This document shows positions 6,204 to 13,412 of a DNA stretch of 16,155 nucleotides, in pieces; position 1 is the first letter of the stretch; each line of letters starts with the position of its first letter. Below the pieces are notes generated by a model. The model did not search any database. It was not told the DNA's origin and was given only the letters and a program-made list of their open reading frames with translations. Source of the stretch: an uncultured Pseudomonas sp. (lineage in GTDB: Bacteria; Pseudomonadota; Gammaproteobacteria; Pseudomonadales; Pseudomonadaceae); contig CAMPJN010000044.1 in assembly GCA_946886875.1 (NCBI GenBank), positions 1 through 16,155 of the forward strand. The letters are read 5' to 3'. A program made the translations under genes and the position numbers.

Positions 6204-6791
6204 ATGCAGCAAACCTTGGTATGGAAACCATGGCATAACCCCGGCGTGGAAAACCTGCGACTGCACATGGACGAGCATGGCATACACGCCAGCAGTCATC
6301 TGATGCAAAGCGTGCAGGGCAATAGCATCGCCGCCACCTACATCTTCAATTGCGATCCGCTCTGGCGCTTCCGCCGCCTCTGGCTGAAAGTCGACAACCA
6401 TGGACAGCGCAGCCTCAACGTGCGCCGCGACATCCGCGGCAACTGGTTCCACAACGGCGAACCGCGCCCCGATCTGCAGCAATGCCAGCATGTCATGCTG
6501 TCCGCCTCGCCCTTTACCCATACGCCGGTATTGCAACGTTGCGCCCTGGAAGTGGGCCAGAGCGAGCAGGTGCAAGTGGCCTATATCGACTTGCTCACGC
6601 TGAAGATAGAGGCCCGCAGCCAGCGCTATCGGCGCCTGCGCCAACTCGGCCGCGAAGCCCTTTACAGCAGCGAAACGCAAGGCAACAACAGCAACCAGCT
6701 GACCGTCGACGAACACGCGCTACTGATGAGCGCCAGCGATCAATACGTGCGCATGAGTTCCCATGGTTTGAAGCTCAATACCTGGGTGTAA
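6204..6791 (+). CDS. Putative glycolipid-binding protein (DUF1089 family)
   Basis: 195 residues without signal peptide or membrane segments. The start (VWKPWHNPGVENLRL), the centre (SIAATYIFNCDPLWRFRRLWLKVDN, then RDIRGNWFHNGEPRPDLQQCQHVMLSASPFTHTPVLQR) and the end (YRRLRQLGREALYSS, LTVDEHALL) match the putative glycolipid-binding family, a beta-barrel fold. The name rests on structural resemblance to lipoprotein-localisation folds and no ligand is established to my knowledge. ATG 6204 has GGAG at 6192-6195. It stands alone on its strand, behind the palindromes at 6090-6139. A link to the glycolipid glycosyltransferase at 11210 is possible but unsupported. Confidence 0.82.
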   Translation: MQQTLVWKPWHNPGVENLRLHMDEHGIHASSHLMQSVQGNSIAATYIFNCDPLWRFRRLWLKVDNHGQRSLNVRRDIRGNWFHNGEPRPDLQQCQHVMLSASPFTHTPVLQRCALEVGQSEQVQVAYIDLLTLKIEARSQRYRRLRQLGREALYSSETQGNNSNQLTVDEHALLMSASDQYVRMSSHGLKLNTWV

Positions 6792-6811
6792 AGGCGACGG
6801 ACAGACTGATC

Positions 6812-6859
6812 ATTCCAACGCTCCAGCGTGGGAATCCAGCCTGTGACGCTCCACGTCAC
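6812..6859. repeat. Two adjacent palindromes, REP-like
   Basis: 6812-6835 is a 24-bp palindrome (arms ATTCC-ACGCT / AGCGT-GGAAT) with one mismatched pair. 6843-6859 is GTGACG, 5 bases, CGTCAC. They lie between the convergent ends of the glycolipid-binding gene and trxB. This is the type of short palindromic unit scattered in Pseudomonas genomes and may also end transcription. Confidence 0.55.
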
Positions 6860-6902
6860 CGACTATAGAGGCGGAGCGACAAGTCTTTATCCATCAGCCG
6901 CT

Positions 6903-6936
6903 GTGTTGGGCTTCGCTGCGCTCAGCGCCAACCTAC
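6903..6936. repeat. Pseudomonas intergenic repeat (GTTGGGCTTCGC...CCAACCTACG type)
   Basis: The segment running TGTTGGGCTTCGCTGCG into CTCAGCGCCAACCTACG is an imperfect palindrome (TTGGGC / GCGCCAA). I recognise it as a unit that recurs between genes in many Pseudomonas genomes. Copy number in this genome cannot be judged from the window. Confidence 0.5.
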
Positions 6937-6964
6937 GGTGCCTGGTGCCGAGGCAACGGCGTTT

Positions 6965-8026
<1,062 letters not shown>

Positions 8027-8094
8027 TCAAATGCCCTTTGCCAATGCGCCGAATAGCTATTGCCTATCGTCTGCGATCTTGCGCATCCCCTGTC

Positions 8095-8100
8095 TATACT
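8095..8100 (+). promoter_or_regulatory. Candidate -10 for the diguanylate cyclase gene
   Basis: TATACT lies 30 bp upstream of ATG 8131. The only -35 at 18 bp is poor (CTGCGA at 8071-8076). The element is a guess from the -10 alone. Confidence 0.3.
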
Positions 8101-8130
8101 GCTGCTGTCGCTTTCTTACAGTTGATCGGC

Positions 8131-10122
8131 ATGACTCTGCGTAAACGCCTGTTCTGGCTGTTCCTCCCGTTGCTCGCGCTTACTCTGCTGATCGTCAACG
8201 GTCTGTCGGAGCGTATCCTGCTGACGCGCTTCGACAACGAAGACCGCAGCCGATTGCTGATCCATACCGAACAAGTGCGCGCCGTGCTCGGCCAGAGCCT
8301 GCAACGCAGCATGATCCTGTCGCGCAGCTACGCCTGGTGGGACGACAGCTACAACTTCGTCAAGCAGGGCCAGCCGCCGGACTTCGCCCAGCGCAACCTC
8401 GACGCCACCCGCCTGGCCAACCTGGATTTCGACTTCATGATGTTTCTCGACAGCCAGGATCGCGTGGTGGCAGAGCAATGGGTGTTGCCGGACTTCACCG
8501 ATATGCGACCGGTTGGCCTGGATCAACCGCGCAGCCAGGCCAGCCTGCGTGCCGACATTCTCAGCCGCAGCCGCGCCACCGGTAGCCTGGAGCATGCGAG
8601 CAACCCGACCAGCCTGTCCGGGCAAATCCTCTTGATCCAGGGCGTACCGCTGTTGCTGGTCAGCCATGCGATAAGCAATAGCCAGGGCAATGCCGAACCT
8701 GCCGGCACCCTGCTACTCGGCAATTTTCTCGACGGCCAGCGCCTCGATAACCTGCAACGCCAGCTCAATGCCCGCCTCAGCCTGCACCCGCCCGGCGCCG
8801 CACAAAGCACCTGGAAGGTGCTCGACACCAGCCAGTACGCCCCCGATATGCACCTGAGTCGGAGCCCACTACGCTGGCTGGACGAAAAAAACATGCAGGT
8901 CGAACTGCTGCTGAGCAGCGCCACTGGCGAGCCGGCCTTGCGCCTACAGATCACCAAGGAGCGCACCCTCTACCAGCAGGGCCGTCAGGCCATCCGTTAC
9001 TTTCTCGCGGTCGCCCTGCTGGTCGCCTTTGCCGCCATGCTGGTGATCTACCTGAGCCTGGAGTTCTCGGTGTTACGGCGCATCCAACGCATCCAGCGAG
9101 AAGTCTCGTTGATCGGTCACGATGCCTCCTTGCCGCGCCTGACCGACCTCGGCCGCGATGAGATCGGGCAGCTGAGCGGCGCGCTCAATAATATGCTTGA
9201 GCGCCTGGAGCAGAGTGAAGCCCGCGACCGAGCGATCCTCGATTCCATCCAGGATGGTTATTTCGAGATCAACGCCAGCGGCGTCATTCTCACGGTCAAC
9301 CGGGCGCTGGAACAGTTGCTCGGTTACCCGCAGGGACAGCTGCTCGGGTGCTCCTTCGAGGAAGTCCTCAGCGACGACGAAATCGCCCGTGCGCGCAAGC
9401 AGTTCGCCCAGGGGCGCCATTCGCGCGATAAAAACACCAGCACCTTCGCCGCCGCATTCAAACGCCGCGATGGCAGTCTGGCCCATTTCGAAACCCGTTT
9501 TTCCCTGGTCGAGGACGCCCATGGCGAGTTCGCCGGTTACCGCGGCATCCTGCGTGACATCAGCGAACAGGTGGCCTACCAGAACAGCTTGCTGGACATG
9601 GCCTACCGTGACACCCTGACCGACCTGGGCAACCGCAAGGCCTTCGCCGAACAGCTGGCCAATGCTCTGCAGCAGGCGCAACGGCAACACAATCAACTGG
9701 CGCTGCTGTACCTGGATCTGGATCGTTTCAAGGAGGTCAACGACCGCTTCGGCCATGACGTCGGCGATGCCTTGCTGATGGCGCTCGCCGAGCGTATGCG
9801 CAACACCCTGCGCCACCCGGACCGGCTGTATCGCATCGGCGGAGACGAATTCACCCTGCTGATGCCCAATACCCATATGGAAGCGGCGCAGAAGCTGGCC
9901 GAACGTTTGCTGACGGCGCTAAACAAACCGGTGATCCTCGACAATACCGCCATCGACTTCGTCACCCCGAGCATCGGCATCGCCCTCTACCCCGAGCATG
10001 CGCTGAACGCCCAGGACCTGATCAAAGCCGCCGACAGCGCCATGTACCAGGCCAAACAGCAGCGCAACTGCGCCCAGCTGTACAACTCCGACACGCCGCT
10101 ACGGCTCGACCAGCGTGGCTGA
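8131..10122 (+). CDS. Membrane diguanylate cyclase: CHASE4-HAMP-PAS-GGDEF
   Basis: 663 residues. First membrane helix at about 6-24. Periplasmic CHASE4 sensor domain up to about residue 285, with the signature YAWWDDSYNFV. Second helix at about 289-311, then HAMP (to about 364), PAS (about 366-485, ending YRGILRDISEQ) and GGDEF (about 490-655). The active-site GGDEF is intact at 570-574. The product-inhibition site RxxD is present as RHPD at 561-564, exactly five residues before it. There is no EAL domain, so it should make cyclic di-GMP from two GTP in response to an unknown periplasmic ligand. ATG 8131 was chosen because the membrane helix follows at once. The frame is open back to 7942. 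It is divergent from trxB and 163 bp upstream of cysZ, and resembles PA0847 of P. aeruginosa as I remember it. Confidence 0.92.
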   Translation: MTLRKRLFWLFLPLLALTLLIVNGLSERILLTRFDNEDRSRLLIHTEQVRAVLGQSLQRSMILSRSYAWWDDSYNFVKQGQPPDFAQRNLDATRLANLDFDFMMFLDSQDRVVAEQWVLPDFTDMRPVGLDQPRSQASLRADILSRSRATGSLEHASNPTSLSGQILLIQGVPLLLVSHAISNSQGNAEPAGTLLLGNFLDGQRLDNLQRQLNARLSLHPPGAAQSTWKVLDTSQYAPDMHLSRSPLRWLDEKNMQVELLLSSATGEPALRLQITKERTLYQQGRQAIRYFLAVALLVAFAAMLVIYLSLEFSVLRRIQRIQREVSLIGHDASLPRLTDLGRDEIGQLSGALNNMLERLEQSEARDRAILDSIQDGYFEINASGVILTVNRALEQLLGYPQGQLLGCSFEEVLSDDEIARARKQFAQGRHSRDKNTSTFAAAFKRRDGSLAHFETRFSLVEDAHGEFAGYRGILRDISEQVAYQNSLLDMAYRDTLTDLGNRKAFAEQLANALQQAQRQHNQLALLYLDLDRFKEVNDRFGHDVGDALLMALAERMRNTLRHPDRLYRIGGDEFTLLMPNTHMEAAQKLAERLLTALNKPVILDNTAIDFVTPSIGIALYPEHALNAQDLIKAADSAMYQAKQQRNCAQLYNSDTPLRLDQRG

Positions 10123-10123
10123 T

Positions 10124-10221
10124 TAGCAGGCCGTTGAAAAACCTAGGCGACGACTGCATGGATGCAGGAGGTAGGGCGACGCAGGAAGCCCGAGCCGAGA
10201 TAGTTTTTCAACGGCCTGTTA
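10124..10221. repeat. MITE-like 98-bp element with 16-bp perfect terminal inverted repeats
   Basis: CAGGCCGTTGAAAAAC at 10127-10142 is perfectly inverted at 10203-10218. TTA/TA outside extends the pairing after one wobble position. Inside is a perfect hairpin CTGCAT-GG-ATGCAG (10154-10167). The element starts one base after the cyclase stop codon, so the RNA would fold directly behind the gene, and the T5 in the right arm may help termination. I recognise this type (ends in TTTTTCAACGGCCTG) as a recurrent intergenic repeat of Pseudomonas. It has no room for a transposase. Confidence 0.75.
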
Positions 10222-10285
10222 GAGGCTTTCCCCGGCCAGGCAAACTAGGTAAGGTCGGCGCGACTTTCATTTCGCGGAGAACCCC

Positions 10286-11017
10286 ATGCCTGCTGCTCCC
10301 GTACTTTCCGGTCCGCAGTACCTCAAAGAAGGCCTGCGACTGGTGCTGAGCCCCGGTTTGCGCCTGTTCGTGCTGCTGCCTCTGGCGATCAATCTGATTC
10401 TGTTCGTTGCCATGATCTATTTCGCCGTGCAGCAGTTCGGTGGCTGGGTCGATACCTTTATGCCGAACCTGCCGAGTTGGCTGAGCTTTCTCGAATACAT
10501 CCTCTGGCCACTGTTCGTCGTACTGGTGCTGCTGATGGTGTTTTTCACTTTCACCATGCTGGCCAATATCATCGCCGCGCCCTTCAACGGTTTTCTCTCG
10601 GAGAAAGTCGAGGTTGTAGTGCGCGGCGAAGATACCTTTCCGCCCTTCAGCTGGGCCGAGCTGATCGCCATGGTGCCGCGCACCCTTGGCCGTGAGCTGC
10701 GCAAACTCGGTTACTTCCTGCCGCGCGCCATTGGCCTGTTGATTCTTACCTTTATCCCGGTGGTCAACCTGGTCGCCACGCCACTGTGGCTGCTGTTCGG
10801 CGTGTGGATGATGGCCATCCAGTACATCGACTACCCGGCGGACAACAACAAGATGAGCTGGCAGGACATGCTCGCCTGGCTGCGCGAGAAACGCTGGCAG
10901 AGCCTGGGCTTCGGCGGCATCACCTACGCGGTACTGCTGATCCCCTTCGTCAACATCCTGATGATGCCGGCTGCCGTCGCCGGCGCCACCGTGTTCTGGG
11001 TGCGTGAGCGCGGTTAA
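10286..11017 (+). CDS. cysZ: Sulfate transporter CysZ
   Basis: 243 residues (E. coli CysZ 253). Several hydrophobic segments: about 25-50, 68-100, 146-180 and 208-238. Family features are present: [29 protein letters not shown] at the start, [17 protein letters not shown] in the centre, and [14 protein letters not shown]. It imports sulfate across the inner membrane for cysteine synthesis. ATG 10286 has GCGGAGA at 10274-10280. It follows the cyclase after the MITE-like element, so the two may not share a transcript. It resembles PA0846 of P. aeruginosa (from memory). The placement near thioredoxin reductase fits sulfur assimilation, where thioredoxin supplies electrons to PAPS/APS reductase. 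Confidence 0.93.
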   Translation: MPAAPVLSGPQYLKEGLRLVLSPGLRLFVLLPLAINLILFVAMIYFAVQQFGGWVDTFMPNLPSWLSFLEYILWPLFVVLVLLMVFFTFTMLANIIAAPFNGFLSEKVEVVVRGEDTFPPFSWAELIAMVPRTLGRELRKLGYFLPRAIGLLILTFIPVVNLVATPLWLLFGVWMMAIQYIDYPADNNKMSWQDMLAWLREKRWQSLGFGGITYAVLLIPFVNILMMPAAVAGATVFWVRERG

Positions 11018-11062
11018 CCGACCTAAAACATTTATGTGCGCGTAGGGGGAACATGCCCAAGG

Positions 11063-11113
11063 CTTGTCCACCATTTGCATGCCAGCGGTGGACAAGGCTC
11101 CGCCATGTCCACC
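11063..11113. repeat. Three-armed palindromic repeat with mutually exclusive hairpins
   Basis: CTTGTCCACC (11063-11072) pairs perfectly with GGTGGACAAG (11087-11096). The first eight bases of that middle arm also pair perfectly with TGTCCACC (11106-11113), with an inner GGC/GCC. Only one of the two stems can form at a time. It lies between cysZ and the glycosyltransferase. It is either a cysZ terminator built from a Pseudomonas repeat, or an attenuator-like switch. Confidence 0.6.
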
Positions 11114-11148
11114 CTACAAAAGCGCAGTCCTTAGCGATCCGCAATCGC

Positions 11149-11188
11149 CGTCACAAATCCGCCACGTCTTTGTCACATTCGCTACATG
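11149..11188 (+). promoter_or_regulatory. Tandem Pho boxes (PhoB sites) upstream of the glycosyltransferase
   Basis: Four 7-mers stand at exactly 11-bp steps, each followed by 4 bases: CGTCACA (11149), CGCCACG (11160), TGTCACA (11171) and CTACATG (11182). The Pho box is two CTGTCAT/CTGTCAC 7-mers separated by 4 bp, so this is two boxes in a row. The first and third copies fit best and the fourth worst. The last copy ends 21 bp before ATG 11210. The orientation fits the downstream gene. Confidence 0.65.
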
Positions 11189-11209
11189 GCGGCAGCCGAC
11201 ACTGCTGTC

Positions 11210-12385
11210 ATGCACACACCTCTACGTATCGCGCTGATCAGCGAAACCTTCCCACCGGAAATCAATGGCGTGGCCAATACCTTGGGCCACCTGAGCGACG
11301 GCCTGCGGGCGCGTGGCCATCAGGTGCAATTGGTACGACCGCGACAGAGCGCCGATCCGCGCGGCGCTCAGGACGACCTGCTGCTGACCCGCGGCTGGCC
11401 CCTACCCGGCTACCCCGGCCTGCAGTGGGGCCAATCATCGCTGCACAAGCTGCTGCGCAGCTGGCAGCAACAGCGCCCCGACGTGCTCTATATCGCCACC
11501 GAAGGCCCGCTTGGGTTGTCGGCACTGCGCGCCGCTGGGCGTTTGCGGATTCCGGTGGTCAGTGGCTTTCACACCAACTTTCAGCAGTACACCGGGCATT
11601 ACGGCGTCAGCCTGTTGACCAGCGCCCTGACCGGCTACCTGCGCTGGTTCCACAACCGCACACGCATGACCCTGGTACCCAGCGCCAGCCAGCAGATGGC
11701 ACTGCAACGCCGCGGCTTCGAGCGCCTGCAAATGCTCGCCCGCGGCGTCGACAGCAAACTGTTCCACCCAACCAAACGTTGCGGCGCCCTGCGCCAAAGC
11801 TGGGGCCTGGACGACCAGGCGATCGCCGTGCTGCATGTCGGCCGCCTGGCCGCGGAGAAGAATCTCGGTCTGCTGTGCAGCAGTTTCCGCGCCTTGCAGC
11901 AGGCCTATCCGCAACGCCAGCTCAAGTTGATTCTGGTCGGCGACGGGCCACAACGCGCGAGCCTGCAACAACAGATGCCGGACGCGATATTTTGCGGCCT
12001 GCAGCGCGGCGAAGCGTTGGCGGCGCACTATGCCTCGGGCGACCTGTTCGTCTTCCCCAGCCTCTCGGAGACCTTCGGCAATGTCGTGCTCGAGGCCCTG
12101 GCCTCGGGTCTCGGCGTAGTCGCTTTCGACCAGGCCGCTGCAGCGCAGCATATCCGTCACGGGCACAGCGGCGCCCTGGCTTTGGAACAGCACGAGCAAA
12201 GCTTTATCGAGGCAGCGCTGTGGCTACTGGCCGAACCGGAAAACCTGCGCCGGGCGCGCCTGAATGCCCGGCAGCACGCCTCCCGGCAGAGCTGGGAGAC
12301 CATAGTCGAGCTGTTCGAACAGCACTTGCGCAGCGCTCTGCTGCCGCCTTTCGAGCTTCCCGCCGGTAGCTGCAAGAAGGGATAG
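11210..12385 (+). CDS. GT4-family glycosyltransferase, probable phosphate-starvation glycolipid synthase (Agt-like)
   Basis: 391 residues. The N-terminal glycine loop is SETFPPEINGVANTLGHL (11-28). VSGFHTNFQQYTGHYG and LARGVDSKLFHP follow, then the C-terminal Rossmann domain (VLHVGRLAAEKNLGLL, LILVGDGP). The EX7E catalytic pair is Glu287/Glu295 in SETFGNVVLEAL. Relatives transfer a sugar from a nucleotide donor to diacylglycerol. P. aeruginosa PA0842 (Agt2), near cysZ, was reported to make glycolipids that replace phospholipids when phosphate is short (from memory). The tandem Pho boxes directly upstream support that role. I chose ATG 11210. ATG 11186 in the same frame lies inside the last Pho repeat, and the first family residues begin just after 11210. 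No ribosome site precedes either, so the start is uncertain. A GDP-mannose-dependent transferase is the main alternative. Confidence 0.82.
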   Translation: MHTPLRIALISETFPPEINGVANTLGHLSDGLRARGHQVQLVRPRQSADPRGAQDDLLLTRGWPLPGYPGLQWGQSSLHKLLRSWQQQRPDVLYIATEGPLGLSALRAAGRLRIPVVSGFHTNFQQYTGHYGVSLLTSALTGYLRWFHNRTRMTLVPSASQQMALQRRGFERLQMLARGVDSKLFHPTKRCGALRQSWGLDDQAIAVLHVGRLAAEKNLGLLCSSFRALQQAYPQRQLKLILVGDGPQRASLQQQMPDAIFCGLQRGEALAAHYASGDLFVFPSLSETFGNVVLEALASGLGVVAFDQAAAAQHIRHGHSGALALEQHEQSFIEAALWLLAEPENLRRARLNARQHASRQSWETIVELFEQHLRSALLPPFELPAGSCKKG

Positions 12386-12395
12386 GAAAACCTGC

Positions 12396-12422
12396 CGCCC
12401 CTCCCATTCCGGGGCGTTCTCG
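12396..12422 (+). terminator. Weak terminator after the glycosyltransferase
   Basis: CGCCCC (12396-12401) and GGGGCG (12411-12416) form a 6-bp GC stem with a 9-base loop, followed by TTCTCGT. It starts 10 bp after the stop codon. The T tract is poor. Confidence 0.4.
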
Positions 12423-12446
12423 TCACCATTCCACGACCCCGCCCTA

Positions 12447-12500
12447 GGGTCTGTTGCCGTTTCGCAGCTACGCGGCTCGCGACGAAACGGCAACAGCCCC
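12447..12500. repeat. Long palindrome (14-bp perfect arms CTGTTGCCGTTTCG)
   Basis: CTGTTGCCGTTTCG at 12451-12464 is perfectly inverted at 12483-12496. GGG/CCC outside adds three pairs beyond one mismatch. The 18-base loop holds an AGC/GCT mini-stem. It lies between the glycosyltransferase and the Fur-type promoter and would insulate the two in either direction. The sequence style matches Pseudomonas intergenic repeats. Confidence 0.65.
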
Positions 12501-12575
12501 TTGCAAAGCCCTGCCTCCGCGGCCCATCGGCCGCCTTAGACCTGCACCACTCCAACGCAAAAGCGAATAAATACA

Positions 12576-12609
12576 TTTACAGCTCAAAACGATAAGCATT
12601 ATCATTTGG
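12576..12609 (+). promoter_or_regulatory. Fur-regulated promoter of the siderophore operon
   Basis: TTTACA at 12576-12581 (5/6 of the -35 consensus), an 18-bp spacer, then TATCAT at 12600-12605 (5/6 of the -10). Overlapping it, the 19 bases from 12591 (GATAAGCATTATCATTTGG) match the Fur-box consensus at 13 of 19 positions. Iron-loaded Fur would cover the -10 and block transcription. Expected start near 12612, about 24 bases before the first ATG. Confidence 0.75.
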
Positions 12610-12635
12610 CTATTGATTCGCATTGAGATTGGCTC

Positions 12636-13406
12636 ATGCTCCGTCACTCCCCCGTTTTTACGCGCCTGGCTCAAGGCGAAGAGGTCTATGGCCTCCTCAA
12701 CTCGGTGCCTTCGCCATTGCTCTGCGAAATGATCGGCTACGCCGGTTATCACTTCGTAATTCTCGATATGGAACACCTACTGCGTGGCGGCGATGAGCTG
12801 ATGCATTGCCTGCGCGCCTGCGAATCGGCCGGCGTCTCGCCCTGGGTACGCGTGCCGGAGGTCGACGAGAAGCTGATCGGCCGGCTGCTCGACGCTGGCG
12901 CCGAGGCCATAGTGTTGCCGCGGGTCGAAAGCGCCGCCGAGGTCACCCGCGCCATAGCCGCCGCGCAGTTCCCGCCGCTTGGCCGGCGTGGCATCAGCGG
13001 CGGGCGCAGCACCGGTTTCGGCACCTTGGCGCTGGGCCAGTACATCGAACTGGCCAACCGCCAGGCGTTCATCGTGCCGATGATCGAAAGCGCCGCCGGG
13101 ATCAAGGCGCTGCCGGAGATCCTCGCCCTGTCGGGGGTCGGCATGCTGCTCGAAGGCGCCCTGGATCTGGCCCTCGACCTGCAACTCGGCCCCGACCCGC
13201 TACACCCCGACGTCTGGCAAGCCCTGCAAGCCATGGCTGACGCCTGCAGCGCCGCCGGTATCTCCTTCTGCGCCAACCCGCGCACTGCCGAACAACAGCA
13301 GTACTGGCGCGCCCAGGGCGTGCGCAGCTTTCTCGCCGGCGAAGACCGCGGCCTGCTGCACAACGCCCTGAAGACGCGTCTGCATGACCTGAAAACCCAC
13401 CCCTAA
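12636..13406 (+). CDS. SbnG-like citrate synthase (HpcH/HpaI aldolase family)
   Basis: 256 residues, near the length of SbnG of staphyloferrin B synthesis. The N-terminal segment GLLNSVPSPLLCEMIGYAGYHFVILDMEHLL and the GRRGISGGRSTGFG loop follow SbnG rather than ordinary hydroxy-acid aldolases. Arg72 (WVRVPE), metal ligand Glu151 (VPMIES) and Asp177 (EGALDLALD) fall on the residue numbers I remember for the SbnG active site. SbnG condenses oxaloacetate with acetyl-CoA to citrate and so feeds siderophore synthesis when the TCA cycle is low in iron starvation (family knowledge). ATG 12636 follows TTGAGATTGG. It is the first gene after the Fur promoter and is 6 bp from the receptor gene. A plain HpcH-type aldolase is the alternative, made less likely by the iron context. 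Confidence 0.8.
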   Translation: MLRHSPVFTRLAQGEEVYGLLNSVPSPLLCEMIGYAGYHFVILDMEHLLRGGDELMHCLRACESAGVSPWVRVPEVDEKLIGRLLDAGAEAIVLPRVESAAEVTRAIAAAQFPPLGRRGISGGRSTGFGTLALGQYIELANRQAFIVPMIESAAGIKALPEILALSGVGMLLEGALDLALDLQLGPDPLHPDVWQALQAMADACSAAGISFCANPRTAEQQQYWRAQGVRSFLAGEDRGLLHNALKTRLHDLKTHP

Positions 13407-13412
13407 CCCCTG

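Noticed and set aside
6084..6716. 210-codon minus-strand open frame
   Set aside because: Antisense to the glycolipid-binding gene, which has a good ribosome site and family sequence.
10208..11095. 295-codon minus-strand open frame
   Set aside because: Antisense to cysZ, rich in His/Gln/Glu as expected from reversed membrane-protein codons, with no recognisable domain.
11053..12369. 438-codon plus-strand open frame overlapping the glycosyltransferase
   Set aside because: Arg/Pro/Ala-rich translation with no family motif. The other frame holds the EX7E pair and both Rossmann domains.
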